Of a stretch of 64,000 nucleotides of DNA, positions 18,043-30,745 are shown in pieces. The position numbers and the translations under genes are program-made. The notes beneath the pieces are model-generated. The model was not told where the DNA came from. It was given only the letters and a program-made list of their open reading frames with translations, and ran no database searches. The stretch spans positions 7,173,001-7,237,000 of the forward strand of contig NC_092570.1 in assembly GCF_037975245.1 (NCBI RefSeq), written 5' to 3'. This DNA is from Apostichopus japonicus (Eukaryota > Echinodermata > Holothuroidea > Aspidochirotida > Stichopodidae). Within the stretch, counting starts at the first letter, position 1; each line of letters starts with the position of its first letter.

Positions 18043-21000
18043 GTAATGTATTCACCTTAAATCTCTTATTTCCTTCTGAGAGTTGCTTTCACAAATGTTG
18101 GTGAAGTGGGGAGAGGGAAGGTGAAGAGGGATTGGGAGCTCGGCATGGATAGAAACTGTCCTGTGACCTTTGGGTAGTAGTTGAAACTAGCGATGAAAAT
18201 AATAATAATAATAATATTGATGGATTTATAAAGCGCAGACAAACCCACCGATAACGGTGCTCAAGGTGCATAACAATATTACCCTGGTGTAGGATAACCT
18301 GTCAAACATAGAGACAAATCCCTCCACATGGCAGCAGCTAAACAGTGCCCAGCTGACAGTTTTATCTCACAGGTCCCCAAGATACACCTGCAGGGTGAAG
18401 AGAGGCAATGGAGGTAAAGTGCCTTGCAAAAGGACACAACGTAATGATCTGGCCAGGGCTCAAACCTGCGAGCCTTAGGTCACAAGTCCATTGCCTCAAA
18501 AATATTGCCAGTTATGAAAAGAAATGTCATCTGAATAAGCATTAATTCAATCCACTGTTTACTTAAGTTGAAAGAAATTTATGCAAAACTATAAAACATA
18601 AAATTAATTTCTGAGTTGATTTTCTACGAATTTTTCAATGTTATGCCCTACTTAAATTCTGCAAAAAGTGTAGGTCATTATTTTAACCAATCAAATTTCA
18701 ATTCACCCAGTGAAGAACAAATATTATTTTTAGTAAAAGATATGTTAATAATGCTTTTAACATGTGATTAATAGCAAATACGATAAACTTTGTACTCAAT
18801 GATATATGGAGTGTCAAATTGAGTTCATTTTGCTACTCGAGATACATCTTATTCATGATTCTAGACAAAGAAAAGGCATCCCTATGTAAGATGAGAAACC
18901 CATTCAATAATTGTTTAGCTGTTCTAAGAAGGCCATTGAAAAAAAGGAGTGGTTAGTTGATGTAGATGAATTGGGCAACAGTTTTTCGGTGTTAAATATT
19001 TTGAAAACCATCAACCTATGGACTCATGCGACCAAATCATTTCTCTCTCTCAACAACAGAGGATATTTCAAATGAAAAAATCTTGATTAAGGCTTTGATA
19101 CAGTTTTAACGTCTGAACTGCCATTTGAAGCAATACTTCCCGAGCACATCCCTGGAAATACAACACAGCTATGTTGTCTTGTGATCTACAGTAAACAACG
19201 TTTGGTCGTCTTAGCAACTGCTTAGAAACAATGTCTATATATTAGGATTACTAATTTACTACAAAGGTTCTCTCTCTTCCTGTCTAGATATTTCCACAGA
19301 GTGATGGTTGGCCGTTTCCTCGATACCTTGGTGCCTGTGGCAGATTTATTGTGGAAGAAAAAATTGATACTCCTTTATACAAGTTTCTTGAAGCTAGCTG
19401 GGCTACTCGTCTTTCAATTGCCCTACAGGTAAGGTGTCTTCCACGAGACAAAACATTTGCCTGCTGTGAGTACCACTGTTACCCCTTCCTCTCCAAGTGA
19501 CCCCCCCCCACCCTAGGGGTACTTATGGGGTACAATATGTCTGTATTATCATTCTGATTAATAGATGCCACTCTTCCCAGCTAGTAAGTTACGGTATGAA
19601 AATTTAACATAACATATTCATCCAGGAAATGAAATCTGCTTCAAATAGTTGATACTTTTTTGTTGGAAGCCTTAAACAGACTCAAGTGGCCCTTATCAGT
19701 GTTCGCCTCTGTGTTTCAAGGGGTTCAACAGATTATCTCAAATGGCCTCAAAATTGGCTCAAGGGGTCAACAGGTTATCTCAAATGGTCTCAAACTTTGC
19801 CATATATACTCTGTGATTTGTACTAGATGACTTTGGCTTTGGCAGTAAGTTGTAAAAATATTTCACAGTGTATGAACAATATCATCTTATTCAGCAATAA
19901 CAGTTATTAAAGGAATGGTTGGTGGCAGAGCTGATTTGCTAGCTTAAAATTGGTAAAGCAAATGTCCAAGTTGCTCATACATCTATGTGACTATATTTCA
20001 CCTAGGATGACTGTTCTGGATATTGAAACAATTTAGAATAAATATTCTATACTGTAAAATCTTTACCAACAAACAAATTGGTTGATGCCCAAAGTGAGTG
20101 CTGCAAGTGAGACGGACATCTCTGATCTTTTCTGGTTCTCGATTAATTCTTGGACAAATTTAATTCCTTGCACTTCATAAATCAGATATGTGGAATTTTG
20201 AGCATATTATATGGCAAGGAATCTAAAGGCCATCTGGGATTTTGGTTGGCCTTTACCATTCGGGAACAAAATACTTTCTCAACCCTTCTTCTAAACTTTA
20301 AAAAAAAAATATCTTGCTTGGATGTAACTGAAATGAGTCAGCAGACTGTATCATAGAAAATCTTTTGTCGTTTCCTTCCTCAGTCCCTTGATCCTTGACC
20401 TGTTCACTAAATCTATTTATTTAAAGTACTACAGGCACCTAGTCAATATTTTGTGTGTGCTACTCACATTCAAAATCTGTTGGAATTTTTCGAAAAGCTC
20501 TTTTCATTTCCCAGATACACACATTTGAAAGTTTTCATAAATTTGGGAAACTCATTAGATATGTACAAACTATGATGTGGTATGTTGCACTCATCATTTT
20601 TTTTAAATATTTTAGCCCTGAATAAGTTAACCACTAATTACAAGCCCACATATATCATTTGAATAATTTGATGTTCCTCTTTTCAAAGAAGACAAATAAA
20701 ATATTTCAAAAAATCGCCTTTGGCCATAAACCTATGTACAGTGTCCTTGAAACAAAGGTTGTTAAAACAAAGGAATAACCCAGAAAATCAGGCAGTCACT
20801 CCCAGTACATCTTCACTATGCATAATTAGGTAATGTTTATTCATAAATTAAATTAGAATTACGAAAAGACTTGTAAAATGGTCAATCTTTGATGGATTTC
20901 GATGGGAGTTGCAGCTATTTTCATGATTTCTAATGCCTATTACAGTGATTAGGACAATGTTGTTCATAGTTGTTCGAAGAACTTTAATTTTGTTTTTGTG

Positions 21001-24000
21001 TATGTGCTTAAAATGCATTGCTATGCTTTTTTCTCCTCCCAGGTACTCCAAATTGCAGAGAAGTTCACCGACAACGACCTCGGTTATGCTTTGTATCCAA
21101 CGGACATTACCTTGGAGAATTTGGCTGTTACAGATAAAGAGGAAGTCATGTTTATTGATGCAGAAAACATCTTAGTCGTAGATAGAGAGCAGATTAGAAA
21201 AGGTAAAAATAAAGGTCAAGATTCTATGATTAGCTTGTATTTATCCCCGATAGTGATTTCATGGTTTTAAAAGTCCTCTAAAAAAAATTAACAGAAATCT
21301 TGAATAAATTAGAATTATGGTGAGACTTAATATAACATCACAAATTGACCCAACGATTACCTGAAAAATGTGATGTTTCTTTTTGTACCGATGCACCACT
21401 AAAAACAGAATCATTTTGAGATTTGTTCTCCTTACGTCTACAACCGGGAGTCCACGGATGGTTCTTCATGTCCATCAATTAATTATGACTTATATCCTCA
21501 CATTCAGAATAAATAACTTTGACCTAGGAGCAGGCATATGAATTAATACTAGAATGATGACACATTTAGTTACAAAATTGTCAAAATAGATCTACCATTC
21601 TGTTCTGTAATTTGGTCAGTTCAGTGATTTCGATACAAGGTCCTTTTAAACAAGCATGTGGGTGTTGAGAAGATTTCCTGTTATTCAGAAAGGTGAACTG
21701 TCATGTCCTTGGAGTCACGTTTGGAAATGGAAGCTTAACATTAGTAACATTAAAACAGGAAGGTGACCTTCAGTTAAAGTTCCACAAATATTCAAAGTTG
21801 TTAGAAAGCTGAGTCAAGACCAACCATCGTCTGTTTCTAATGAGAAAATAAAACAATGCAGTTTGATGAGGAGTCGTGTTTTACCAAAAGTAGAAAATAG
21901 AAAGAAAATTTCACAGTTTCGTATGGGAGATGCCACGGTTTAAGTTATCATGTGGCGACACTGCCATTTAAAATGTAAAGATAAACGTGTGAGGTCAAAG
22001 TGCCACTAGGGGATTAAACAACTTAGTCTTATGTTTTTTTTATTTGGTTTTCTGTTCTGAACTCTCATGGTGAAAGTAAAAAGTGGGAAACAGTGCCTGC
22101 CACAAGTTTCGAGCCCCTCCTTTGGCGAGAAACAGGTCATTTTGGTAAAAAAAAGCAGGGCGAAAACGCACGGGGTGCTCTTCCGGGAAACGGTGCCTGA
22201 CACCAGTTTTGAGCCCCCTCCGCAGCTGGGAACAGGCCGTTTCGATCGAAAAAGCAGTGTGACTAAATATCAACACCAGTATAAGGTTAACTTAAAACTG
22301 CCAAATGGTAGAGCAACAGCATTTGCAAATATTACCCCTACGAAAGAGAATAATCGTGAAAAGAATAGAAGAAAAACTTAAAAAACAGAAGACTGTAAGC
22401 CCAGAGTGGGTCTGTGATGTCACATTTGGTTAGATTTGCTCCAGTTTTTCAGTCTTGTATCTGTAAGAACGTCTGAATCATGGGTGCTCTCTGATGGAAT
22501 GAGATCATTTGATTCATTTCATATGTTTTGGGAGGTTGTTGTTTATTATTTGCATCTCCATCTCATATGTAAATGAATACTGTTTGGTTTATATATCATC
22601 TTCGCTCATAAATGGAGTTTAGATACAAGTTTCAGCTAACTGGATTTGAAAACTAGAAACTGTTTGTTAACAACAAAAGAATCCAAAATGTATTACTTTT
22701 GGATACCTGCTTACACAAGAATAGATCTAAGTATAATTATAATTATATGAACACCTACGGGGACACGACAGCATTTCCTTGTTCAATTTGGTAAACAAAT
22801 TTGGCCAGTAAAATCCTCGGAAAACACAGCAACTCTGCTTGCCTTTGAATGCTTTTTTGGCCTATGAAAAAATCCTGGATGATTTTACTCCTGCTGAATT
22901 GATAACTCCATAAGATTTTAATCTCTGTTTTGTTTTAGATGCGGCTGAAGGTTGGGACATAAAGACGGAGGCGATACCTGATGGGTGTCCAGCAGAACAA
23001 TATTGTTTAGCCTTCAGTCCTCAAGACCTATGCACACGTTATTTTACGGACCATAACTACTATGCATTCATCCATGGTCTCTTTGGTAAGTCATTAAAAG
23101 GATCGTTGATGCGAAAATTGCATTTTTAGAGCAATGAAAAAGTATCCCGGTGAAATTGGCAATCGCTTCTTACGTAACACTTTCGAGATGACATTCACCA
23201 AATTTGTAACCTTTTTGTACCAAAAATGTAAACTTGAAGCAAACAGCTATGATGCCATGGAAGCAACCTGAACAAATTTTTTGTTTTCGATATTTGTACA
23301 ATATTTACGTCCAGTTTACTGCATCCGTATTTTGATTACATCTCAGTAATTGACTCTACTGTATTACATCTCAGTATGAATACAATACAGTCATTGTTAT
23401 ATTGTTTACTTCATATCCCCTTTCTTATCAATTGTTAGCCTCTTTCAAGTCCACTTGCAAATCAATAAAGAACAAACTAAAGCAGAACAAAACAGTTTGC
23501 CGTGACTTTCCAACTATGACCTGTCACCTTTCGCTCCAAAGTTGACCTATGGTACAAAGTGCAACAATTTCAATTATAAAAAAAAATGCATTATAGGAGT
23601 TGGGTTCAAATTTTTACAGGGTGTTGAGAATGTATTCCTCTTTTCTATCATCTGTCAAAAATAGTTGATAAATAAATTGATCCTTTAATTAAACAAATTG
23701 CCTCTTGACAGAGCTGAAATTGTCTTACCGCCTTCCTGCAATAATCATATTTATCCATAGATAATAATTTAAATCTCTAGTTGATAAATAAATTGATCCT
23801 TTAATTAAACAAATTGCCTCTAGACAGAGCTGAAATTGTCTTACCGCCTTCCTGCAATAATCATATTTATCCATAGATAATAATTTAAATCCCTAGGGTG
23901 ATTATTATTTTTTTTTTATGGCAACGAGTGGGCATTAAATTTTCAAGTTGGAGTTTAAACGTCATTTGATAGATAAGAAGCTATCTGGCAACCCTCAGAG

Positions 24001-24773
24001 GAAGTGACATCATCATCACGGTATATATGTATTTGCTGAAAGTAATTTGTTCAGTTTACTAATCCAAAAGAAAAATAATTTTGAACCAATAGATTTATTT
24101 TGATATATTTTATTTATTTTGTGTTCATGGTGAATTAACGACTAAAGCAAGCGTTCCTCATACATCACCAGGTCAAGGCCTTTTTTGTAAGGTTCCTTTT
24201 CCTTTAATATCAATTTTTGCATATGCGGGTGATGGATGGATGTGTCAGGGAAAGTTATAACAAACAGAAGTTTGTACAAAAGCTAGTACCTGTATCATAC
24301 TATGTAATATAGCCAAGAAAAATAGCCAAGAATCTTATTCCCTTGAGCTTCTTCTTCTTGGCATTACTGTTTCCATATGTGGAATGTTACTGTAGCACAC
24401 ACTCACAAAGCACAAGCTAAGGCTGAAATGGCAGGATTAACTGAAATTTATCTCCTGGATACAATTTTAATTTTATTTTTATAGTCTGAAACAAGTATGC
24501 ATTTTTTTTTTTGGTGATAAATTCCTTGATGAATATTCTTCCTCTCTGCTCACCACAGGCAAACAGAATTCAAATTATCCGTACGGACTACTGCACAGCA
24601 TTCCACACGACGTGCCGGACGGAGAGAAACTTCAAAGACTGCTGGAGGAATGTATCAATCCATCCAAACCACTGGGCAGATTCGATGCCTTCCCTCAACT
24701 CTTAAAACTTGTCGAGAAACTCAATCGATACTATCAGGGCGGTAGAGGAAACCAAAGAAAGGAGTTCAAATAA
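17401..24773 (+). CDS. DIPK2A: DIPK2A-like divergent protein kinase, five coding exons, complete (434 aa)
   Basis: Joined exons 17401-18042, 19288-19428, 21043-21202, 22939-23085 and 24559-24773 give one frame with GT/AG introns and consistent phases (0,0,1,1). The 434-aa product is close to the vertebrate DIPK2A length (about 430). It has a short cytoplasmic N-terminus, a hydrophobic signal anchor at residues about 26-41, then a CPACYGTSAC cysteine motif (61-70), CPSQRLLDR and NPEPLVLQ (end of exon 1), GWPF-RYLGACGR (exon 2), a catalytic-loop-like DITLEN (D282, N287), a metal-binding-like FIDAEN (D300), DHNYYA (exon 4) and a C-terminal GLLH/EECINP segment. Family knowledge: DIPK2A (C3orf58/HASF) is a Golgi-resident or secreted protein of the FAM69/DIPK kinase-like group, implicated in growth-factor-type signalling; true kinase activity is uncertain. 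It could be the pro-orthologue of DIPK2A and DIPK2B, so the A/B letter is not certain. Confidence 0.93.
18197..18500 (-). mobile_element. tRNA-derived SINE, family 2, with (ATT)n tail
   Basis: On the minus strand a box A-like GGCAATGGACTTG and box B-like AGGTTTGAGCCC stand at tRNA spacing near 18500-18440. A body with CATTACGTTGTGTCCTTTTG and a 3' GCGCTTTATAAAT-type segment follow, then (ATT)n at 18197-18215. It sits in DIPK2A-like intron 1. Confidence 0.65.
19288..19428 (+). CDS. DIPK2A: DIPK2A-like coding exon 2 (aa 215-261)
   Basis: Acceptor tgtctAG before ATATTTCCACAG and donor CAG|GTAAGG. It encodes 47 residues in phase 0, including GWPFPRYLGACGR, a hallmark of DIPK2 proteins, and the C-terminal part of the kinase N-lobe-like region. 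It is absent from the supplied frames because it has no internal start. Confidence 0.92.
21043..21202 (+). CDS. DIPK2A: DIPK2A-like coding exon 3 (kinase-like catalytic region)
   Basis: Acceptor ctcccAG|GTACTC, donor AAAG|GTAAAA, exit phase 1. It carries LQIAEKFT-ND, DITLENLAV and MFIDAENILV. By family knowledge these align with the HRD-like catalytic loop (Asp plus Asn five residues later) and the DFG-like metal-binding Asp of protein kinases. Confidence 0.93.
22085..22262 (+). repeat. Diverged about 100-bp tandem duplication in DIPK2A-like intron 3
   Basis: GGGAAACAGTGCCTGCCACAAG (22085) and GGGAAACGGTGCCTGACACCAG (22185) start two related units, both with GAGCCCC, AACAGGTC/AACAGGCC and AAAAGCAG. 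It is markedly GC-rich for an intron of this gene. The frame reported at 22067-22381 is not supported as an exon. Confidence 0.75.
22939..23085 (+). CDS. DIPK2A: DIPK2A-like coding exon 4
   Basis: Acceptor tgttttAG|AT, donor TTTG|GTAAGT. It enters in phase 1 (G+AT gives Asp) and leaves in phase 1. The exon has four cysteines (DGCP, EQYCLAF, DLCTR region) and DHNYYAF, matching the cysteine-rich C-lobe insert of DIPK2A. Confidence 0.92.
23663..23894 (+). repeat. Recent 116-bp tandem duplication in DIPK2A-like intron 4
   Basis: The block starting AGTTGATAAATAAATTGATC at 23663 repeats at 23779 with only about two differences (CTTGACAG/CTAGACAG; AATCTCT/AATCCCT), so it is young. Confidence 0.95.
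24559..24773 (+). CDS. DIPK2A: DIPK2A-like coding exon 5 and stop
   Basis: Acceptor accacAG|GC completes a Gly codon; 71 residues then run to TAA at 24771-24773. GLLHSIP and ECINPSKP-GRF match the conserved family tail. The longer frame reported from 24511 is in another phase and is a shadow. Confidence 0.92.
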
Positions 24774-25640
24774 CAAAGGCTATTGCTGTCGAAGCTTTTT
24801 TTTTAATCTTTCGTAACAAATTTGTGTCTTTCTTTGGCGTCGTTGAAGTTTACCGAGTGGTATTCTTCAGGCGAGACCCGACGTATTTTTTTGTCCATTA
24901 ATGCTTTGCAAATCCAGCGTTTAAATTCTCAAGAGTGAGTAAACCATCAGGCTAAAAATGTTATTTTCCATTGATTTTTGACCAATATTTTTATTCCTTG
25001 TTCAAGCATGTAAATCCCATTTAAAATGCAGTTCATAACCTTGACTACATAATTAATTCCGTAAAATGATGGAATTGACCCAAATTATGAAATTTTACAA
25101 TTTTCTCTTTGTGTGTGATTAACTATAAAATATTCTATACTATATACCAGCGGTATGCAAATGTTTTACGATTCACAAAATCGAGCTTGAATTGTGGACT
25201 TTGACTCGTTAAAACCAACGACCTACTCGATCTTATTTTGGCAAGAATGGAAAACAGTAGAGAAAATTATCCGAGGTCTTGAAAAATCCTCTGACCCATT
25301 CAAAAGTTATTAGGGCACAAATTCGTTCTTGCTTTTTTGCCTTAAGCTTTAACTTTTACGTCGAGGCTACCCTTAGCGGTCAATTTCAGCCAAGATAGCA
25401 GTTGTTATATAATATTTGGACGACACTTTGCAGTTTATAACATCATTAATTTTAATGCAAATGCAAGCAATCAATTGATTGCTATTTGCTTAATATCTTA
25501 TTTGGCATCCATATTTCTTAGTATTTTTTGAAGGTAGTATTATTAATGTTTTTACCTTCAAATTGCAATCTTAGTTTTTATTTCAGTCACAGAGGCTGTT
25601 CACAGTCTATTCACTAAATAAAGAGGTCATGAAGTAGGGG
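24774..25640 (+). other. Probable 3'UTR of the DIPK2A-like gene
   Basis: AT-rich sequence without a credible frame follows the stop. The first canonical AATAAA is at 25617-25622 (context ctaAATAAAgagg). Further AATAAA motifs near 26395 and 27113 mean a longer UTR is possible. Confidence 0.45.
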
Positions 25641-28335
25641 AACTAAACATCAAATTAATAATCACAATAATGCCTTTTTGTGGTAATATTTATAATTTCA
25701 ATTTATGAACTAATCATTTGTACAGTCTAAAATTATATGCCAAAATTAACATAAATTATGAAACAGTTTTCGTTCTGTGATAGTAGTGTATCGATCAAAG
25801 TCATTTTGAATCCACATTTAAAGGAATATCTTAAAATGTCGTCCGAGACATCCAAATTTCTGTTCGGACAACCAAGATGTTGCCCGATGGAGGTATACCT
25901 GCCTATAGCAAATTCAGATTGCATGGTAACTGTAGACATACTCCCAAAAAGGTAAAAACATAAATTGGTACCACACCCCTTCCTATGGAAATACTGTTGG
26001 TAGGTGGTAGGTCCATCAACTCCCCCCCCCCCCCCGAAGTGGGAGTTTTACTGGCCCAAAGCTGTATTCCTATTCACCAAATCTCTCTCCTACATGGTCC
26101 AGTCATTTTGCTACATTTTATCCGCACCATCAAATTTGGTTGAGCGAAACAAGTTTGCTGTTCGGACAACCAGAAAGCAAGTCTTGGTTGTCCAAGGGAC
26201 GTACACCAAAATTCTTAAAAATCTTAGCGATTCTCGTAAAGATCAAAGAACCGTCTGTGATTTTAATGATTTGTGATTTACTGATCAGTAAATCACAGTC
26301 AATCGTTTTACGTTTTAGCAATGGTCACAACTTTTTAGCTTTGGTATAATTTTCTTAAGTAAGTATTCCCTTGATTATTTAGCACTCGTGTCTTCAATAA
26401 AGTATTAAATCTATTTCAATTCAGCCATAATGCAGCTTGTTGGGAACGTTCAGTAAAGTAATTATAATTATAAATAAAAATTCTTGGTTTTCATTTAGTG
26501 GCAAAAACAAATCATTCTACTAGGTATCATCGAAAATGTCAAGTCATTAATTTATCAAATTTATCCCAAAAAATTCACAAATCAAAATAATTTTCCATGC
26601 TCTTCCTTTGACAAATTTTAATTTTAATTTAGCACAACACTACACAACACACCTTAGTGGTGAGTTACAAAAGATATTGTTTGGTGTATGGTGTTGTTAC
26701 ATTTACCTTTTATTGGTTCTTATTAAACTAGTGATGAGGGGAATCCCAAAGTATTTTAGGAAGATAATAATAATGATAACAATAATACTCTAACTATGCC
26801 TTCATTAGTTCATATTAAACATCATCAGCAACTTGCCTTCCTTTAACTCTTACAATTTCTAATTCCTCCATATTAACACTTTTCGAAAATATTAGAACAG
26901 ATTGTTTTAAGACCACTCAATTTTTTGGATAATCAAAACTTATGTTGGGATTTTGTAAATGATGGATAGGCTTATTAGCCGGGTTAAATCACCCCACCCT
27001 CCTCAACCGCACTGAATTTGATCAGTTTCGAGCCAAAAGTGTCTAAGGAAATCGCCAGCCATTACTTTGATATTTTTGCTAGGTATTTTGCCATTTAAGA
27101 TATGTTGTATTGCAATAAAGGATAGCTACTTTGGTGGTCAATATTGGAATGTGTAAATTGTTTTCATCCCCCTCCCCGGGAGTTATGTATCTTCATGTTT
27201 TCATCTGCTATTTTAAAAGATGTGTTTTTTTCACTTTTTAAAGATCAGTACCTAGTTTAAAGTTTTTATTTTTCAAAGTAATTGTGAGATATGTGAATTT
27301 AAAATTGCCATAATTTTAGTAATCATACTGAGATTCTGGTTACAAAAAACATGCTATGTATCTTTTCATTTGTGTAGCAATGTGATTAATCAGTCTTGCA
27401 TATCTGGATGCTATATCAGAAGAAATGTTTTTAATCAAATCGATTCATAATGAAATAATTAAGAAATAAGTATTATTAAGTAATGTAATGTGCTTTAATA
27501 TGTGCAATCATGACAAATCTTCCATGTAAATTTGAAATCTTCCCATGTTTAAATGAAATTCATTTTTTTTAAGTTCACTATATCAATGTTTATGATTATA
27601 TGTACAGTATTATTATATGTCAGTTACAAGGTTTAATTTGCCAGGAAAATTGAAATATGATTCTTTTGTCAATTTATGAGAGCAAAATTGTAATAACTAA
27701 ATAAATCAGAAAGAAAAAAATATGTTTATAGTCTCCTTGTTATATGTCCGTAAAGAGAGAAATATTCAGAAAAATTATAAAAGAAGAAGAAAAAAAAAAC
27801 ACTGTTTTGATCCATTAATCCATTTAACTACACCTAAGGGTATAAAGTCGACCACAAAGCATAAAGGACAATACATTTAATACAATTTACGGTTGGACAA
27901 ATATTAATCTGGTATAATACGATAAGAATGATTAATCCTACCATTTCTTCAAAATACTTTAACTTTCAGATAGCCAACTTGTCGCCGAGGAAAAAATTAT
28001 TACCCTTAGATTTAAAGGAGCATTGCTGAGATTTGACATATTTTCAAAGCTTTTTATTGACCTTTGACATATCAAGAATAAATTACTGGCTTGAGTCATC
28101 CTTTTAGGGTTCATGACCCTGAGTTTGATTACTGCTCAAACGTGCGAGTACAGACGATCTTTAATCTCACGCTTCCGTATATGAATATGTATTTACAGTT
28201 ATTTATTCAAAACGGAAATCGCATGTTTTCATCGCCCTTGGTGAAAGGGGAAACCCGCGAAGCCAAGCGTATGACCAACAAGAATTTATAAATGCTAATC
28301 CTAGCTTACGCACTGAGAGATATGGTAATGTACTC
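25641..28335. other. AT-rich intergenic sequence
   Basis: No credible frame. It contains the 26-bp palindrome, a poly-C run near 26025, and the word CTGTTCGGACAACCA twice (25862 and 26158). Confidence 0.5.
26272..26297. repeat. Perfect 26-bp palindrome
   Basis: Half-site TGTGATTTACTGA followed by its exact inverse with no spacer. Confidence 0.95.
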
Positions 28336-28540
28336 CGAGATCGAGTCACCCCAACTTCCCCAAGATTAATGTATGTCGTCCAGTTACAGAGTTGTTGAAA
28401 ATTGACAATTCATAATCATGGACGTTAAATATGAATCTAAGAGACTGACTTCGGTCAGCTTGCGACTTTGATAAGCCAATGATGGCTTCTTCGCGAGTCC
28501 CTGCTTGCAGAAGGATTTAAAATACATACAAATACATGTA
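28336..28540 (+). mobile_element. tRNA-derived SINE, family 1, 5'-truncated copy
   Basis: It begins near the box B remnant CCGAGATCGAGTC and keeps the body of the copy at 38974-39225, with about 90% identity by eye, ending in AAAATACATACAAATAC. Confidence 0.8.
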
Positions 28541-28676
28541 CCGCTATGCAGCAGTTTAAGCACACGGTTTTCGTTGGAATCATGACAGTTGTAACCTTCA
28601 ATTTGTAAATAAGACTTCTGTGGTGTCGATAAACATAATGTTGTAATTAATAGTCGGTACACCAACTATAGGCTCA

Positions 28677-30031
28677 CAGGGGCGTATCCAGGGGGGGGCG
28701 CAACAGGCGCGCGCCCCCCCTATTGGCCGTCACCAAAAAAAAAAAAAGTTTAGCAAAAACAAAAAAAAACAAAAAAATTGATGACGACCTTTATGTGAGA
28801 TGTCGGTGATCGCTCAATCCCCCCCCCCCCCCCCTCCCGTATGCTTTATTTTTTGTTTGCCAAAAAAAGGTTCTGGCGAAGTTAGGCGGCATAATAGTTT
28901 TAGAAACATAGATGGTAATTGTGTTTGTATTATCACTATAAACACTAAATGACATGCCAGCCATACTAAATTGTGCATTTTGTGTCCATATTTACTGGAA
29001 ATGTTGCTTATTATTAAGGTCGAAAAATGGATCACATATGGCCATGGGCGGCGATCCTGGGTGGAGGGGGGATATATCCCCCCATGAAAATGGGTGGAGG
29101 GGATGTAATGCACCATATCCCCCCCCCCCCACCAAATGCCAGGGAGAAGAATATTTTCATGCCTACATTTATGCATCTTCGTTAATGTACGGCTCTTTTT
29201 TAGCTTCATTTCTCGCCTACCATAAACGCAGTGCGATCTTTTCAAATAAAGCGTCTTTATAAAGCAAAAATAGTTGACTGTAGGCTTCATTGGCCCTATA
29301 ACAACAAAATGTATTATTGCGCCCACGGTATTGATATAGTACATATATGCACCCTCATAGTATTCATATAGGCCCTATAGTAGGCCTACACACGTACATG
29401 TTCCCTCGAACAGCTGAGAATCTCATGTAACCAGGGTAATGCTTAATACACGTTTCACCTGGATGCCCTAGCAATCGGTACCTAGGAATATAACTATGTG
29501 TAATTGTGTATTGCATGTGTATAGGCCTATAATAGCCTGCATGAGGCCATTTTCTTCATCGAATAATATAACAGAGCTCTCGAACATTCTAACGTTGCGC
29601 CTGAAACAAGATTGACAGGGGCAATTTTCCCCAAATAACACCCGAAATTTAAAAAAAAAAGTATTTTGGATCCTGATTATGAGATATTTCGGACATGACA
29701 TCCCTATTTTAAAGTTGGGTACATGCCGCTTGGAAACCTCGGGAAGTGCCGTTTCCGGCCATCTAGAGGGTTTGTTAATCCCAAAATTTTCTTGTACGCT
29801 TCGCGCCAACCCATGGTGGCGCTACGCTTAGATAGTCAACAAGGTCATATCCCCCCACCCCCCCCCCCACTCGGAAGTACGGATCGCCGCCCATGCATAT
29901 GACACCATTTTGCATTTCAGCCCTTCTTTGAAAGCAAAAATTGTACACCCCTCCCCTTAGACCCATCCCCCAGGACGGCGATCATTCATGCCTGGCGCCC
30001 CCCCTATTGGAAAATCCTGGATACGCCCCTG
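28677..30031. mobile_element. hAT-like non-autonomous DNA transposon
   Basis: Terminal inverted repeats CAGGGGCGTATCCAGG (left) and CCTGGATACGCCCCTG (right) bound 1355 bases, and both sides carry the direct repeat GGCTCA (28671-28676 and 30032-30037). CAGGGGCGTA-type ends are common in hAT elements, although hAT duplications are normally 8 bp. Several poly-C runs and the subsequence CTTGTACGCTTCGCGCCAAC (29790-29809), also present near 55826 and 55898, lie inside. No transposase is visible. Confidence 0.75.
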
Positions 30032-30499
30032 GGCTCATATCGATCATATTATATTATATTGATCATATTTGTAACAAAAAAGCAGTTTACATGCAGTATT
30101 AGTTACTGTATCCCGACAGCATTTGCCAGCAAGCGATCTTAAAGAGGCCATGACACGAAAAATCCAACTCATCGAGAGTAACTTCCTCTGAATCTATGAG
30201 AAAATCTATGTTCAAAACTATCCTCAACACCTTGAAAACCTCAAGGACTAATTAGTAATTAACGTTTTAATATTCGCATCCGAAAATAGATATCTGAGAA
30301 TGCGATTTCACAACAAGACAATGATGACGTCATGTTAGGAACACACGTGCAAAGCCCAGGCATGTATCGGATGCGCGACGATCATACCGTTCCATATACA
30401 GTACACGCACATTTACACTGAGAGAACAACCACTGTATTACGCTATATCGTTAGAAATTTCAAGTTTGTTTTACAACTGTTGTAAACTATCCGAGAGAA

Positions 30500-30745
30500 A
30501 TGCCGGTCCGTTGTGTTGTTGGGGGCTGCATAAATATCATTACCCATGCAATTAGCCTTCATCCATGGCTGAAGGACGAAAAAAACACGGCGATTATGAC
30601 CAAGTTAGTGCACAACACCATCGCCGATTTCACTGGGCCTAGCCAGTATGCAGCTCCGAATGAAGCGAACACTTCACGGAAGCATACTACGATCCCTCCT
30701 TTTTGTTATGAAATAAAACAAATGGACTTTAACGGTTCGACATAA
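30500..30745 (+). pseudogene. THAP-domain ORF relic, frameshifted
   Basis: The frame opens MPVRCVVGGC, the start of a C2CH THAP finger (C-x4-C), followed by HPW, KDE, TKLVHNT and DFTGPSQYAA, all typical of THAP domains. The conserved Trp of the usual K-W-T is missing (IMTKL), and the second half is lost in this frame. The expected Cys-x-x-His-Phe block survives only as EHFTE in the next frame (near 30665-30680), which soon hits a stop. So the copy has at least one frameshift and cannot make a complete finger. It is the putative DNA-binding end of the transposase of the 30139-33347 element. Confidence 0.75.

Noticed and set aside
28814-29344. 176-codon minus-strand frame
   Set aside because: It lies inside the hAT-like element and is made partly of a poly-C run; no transposase motif.
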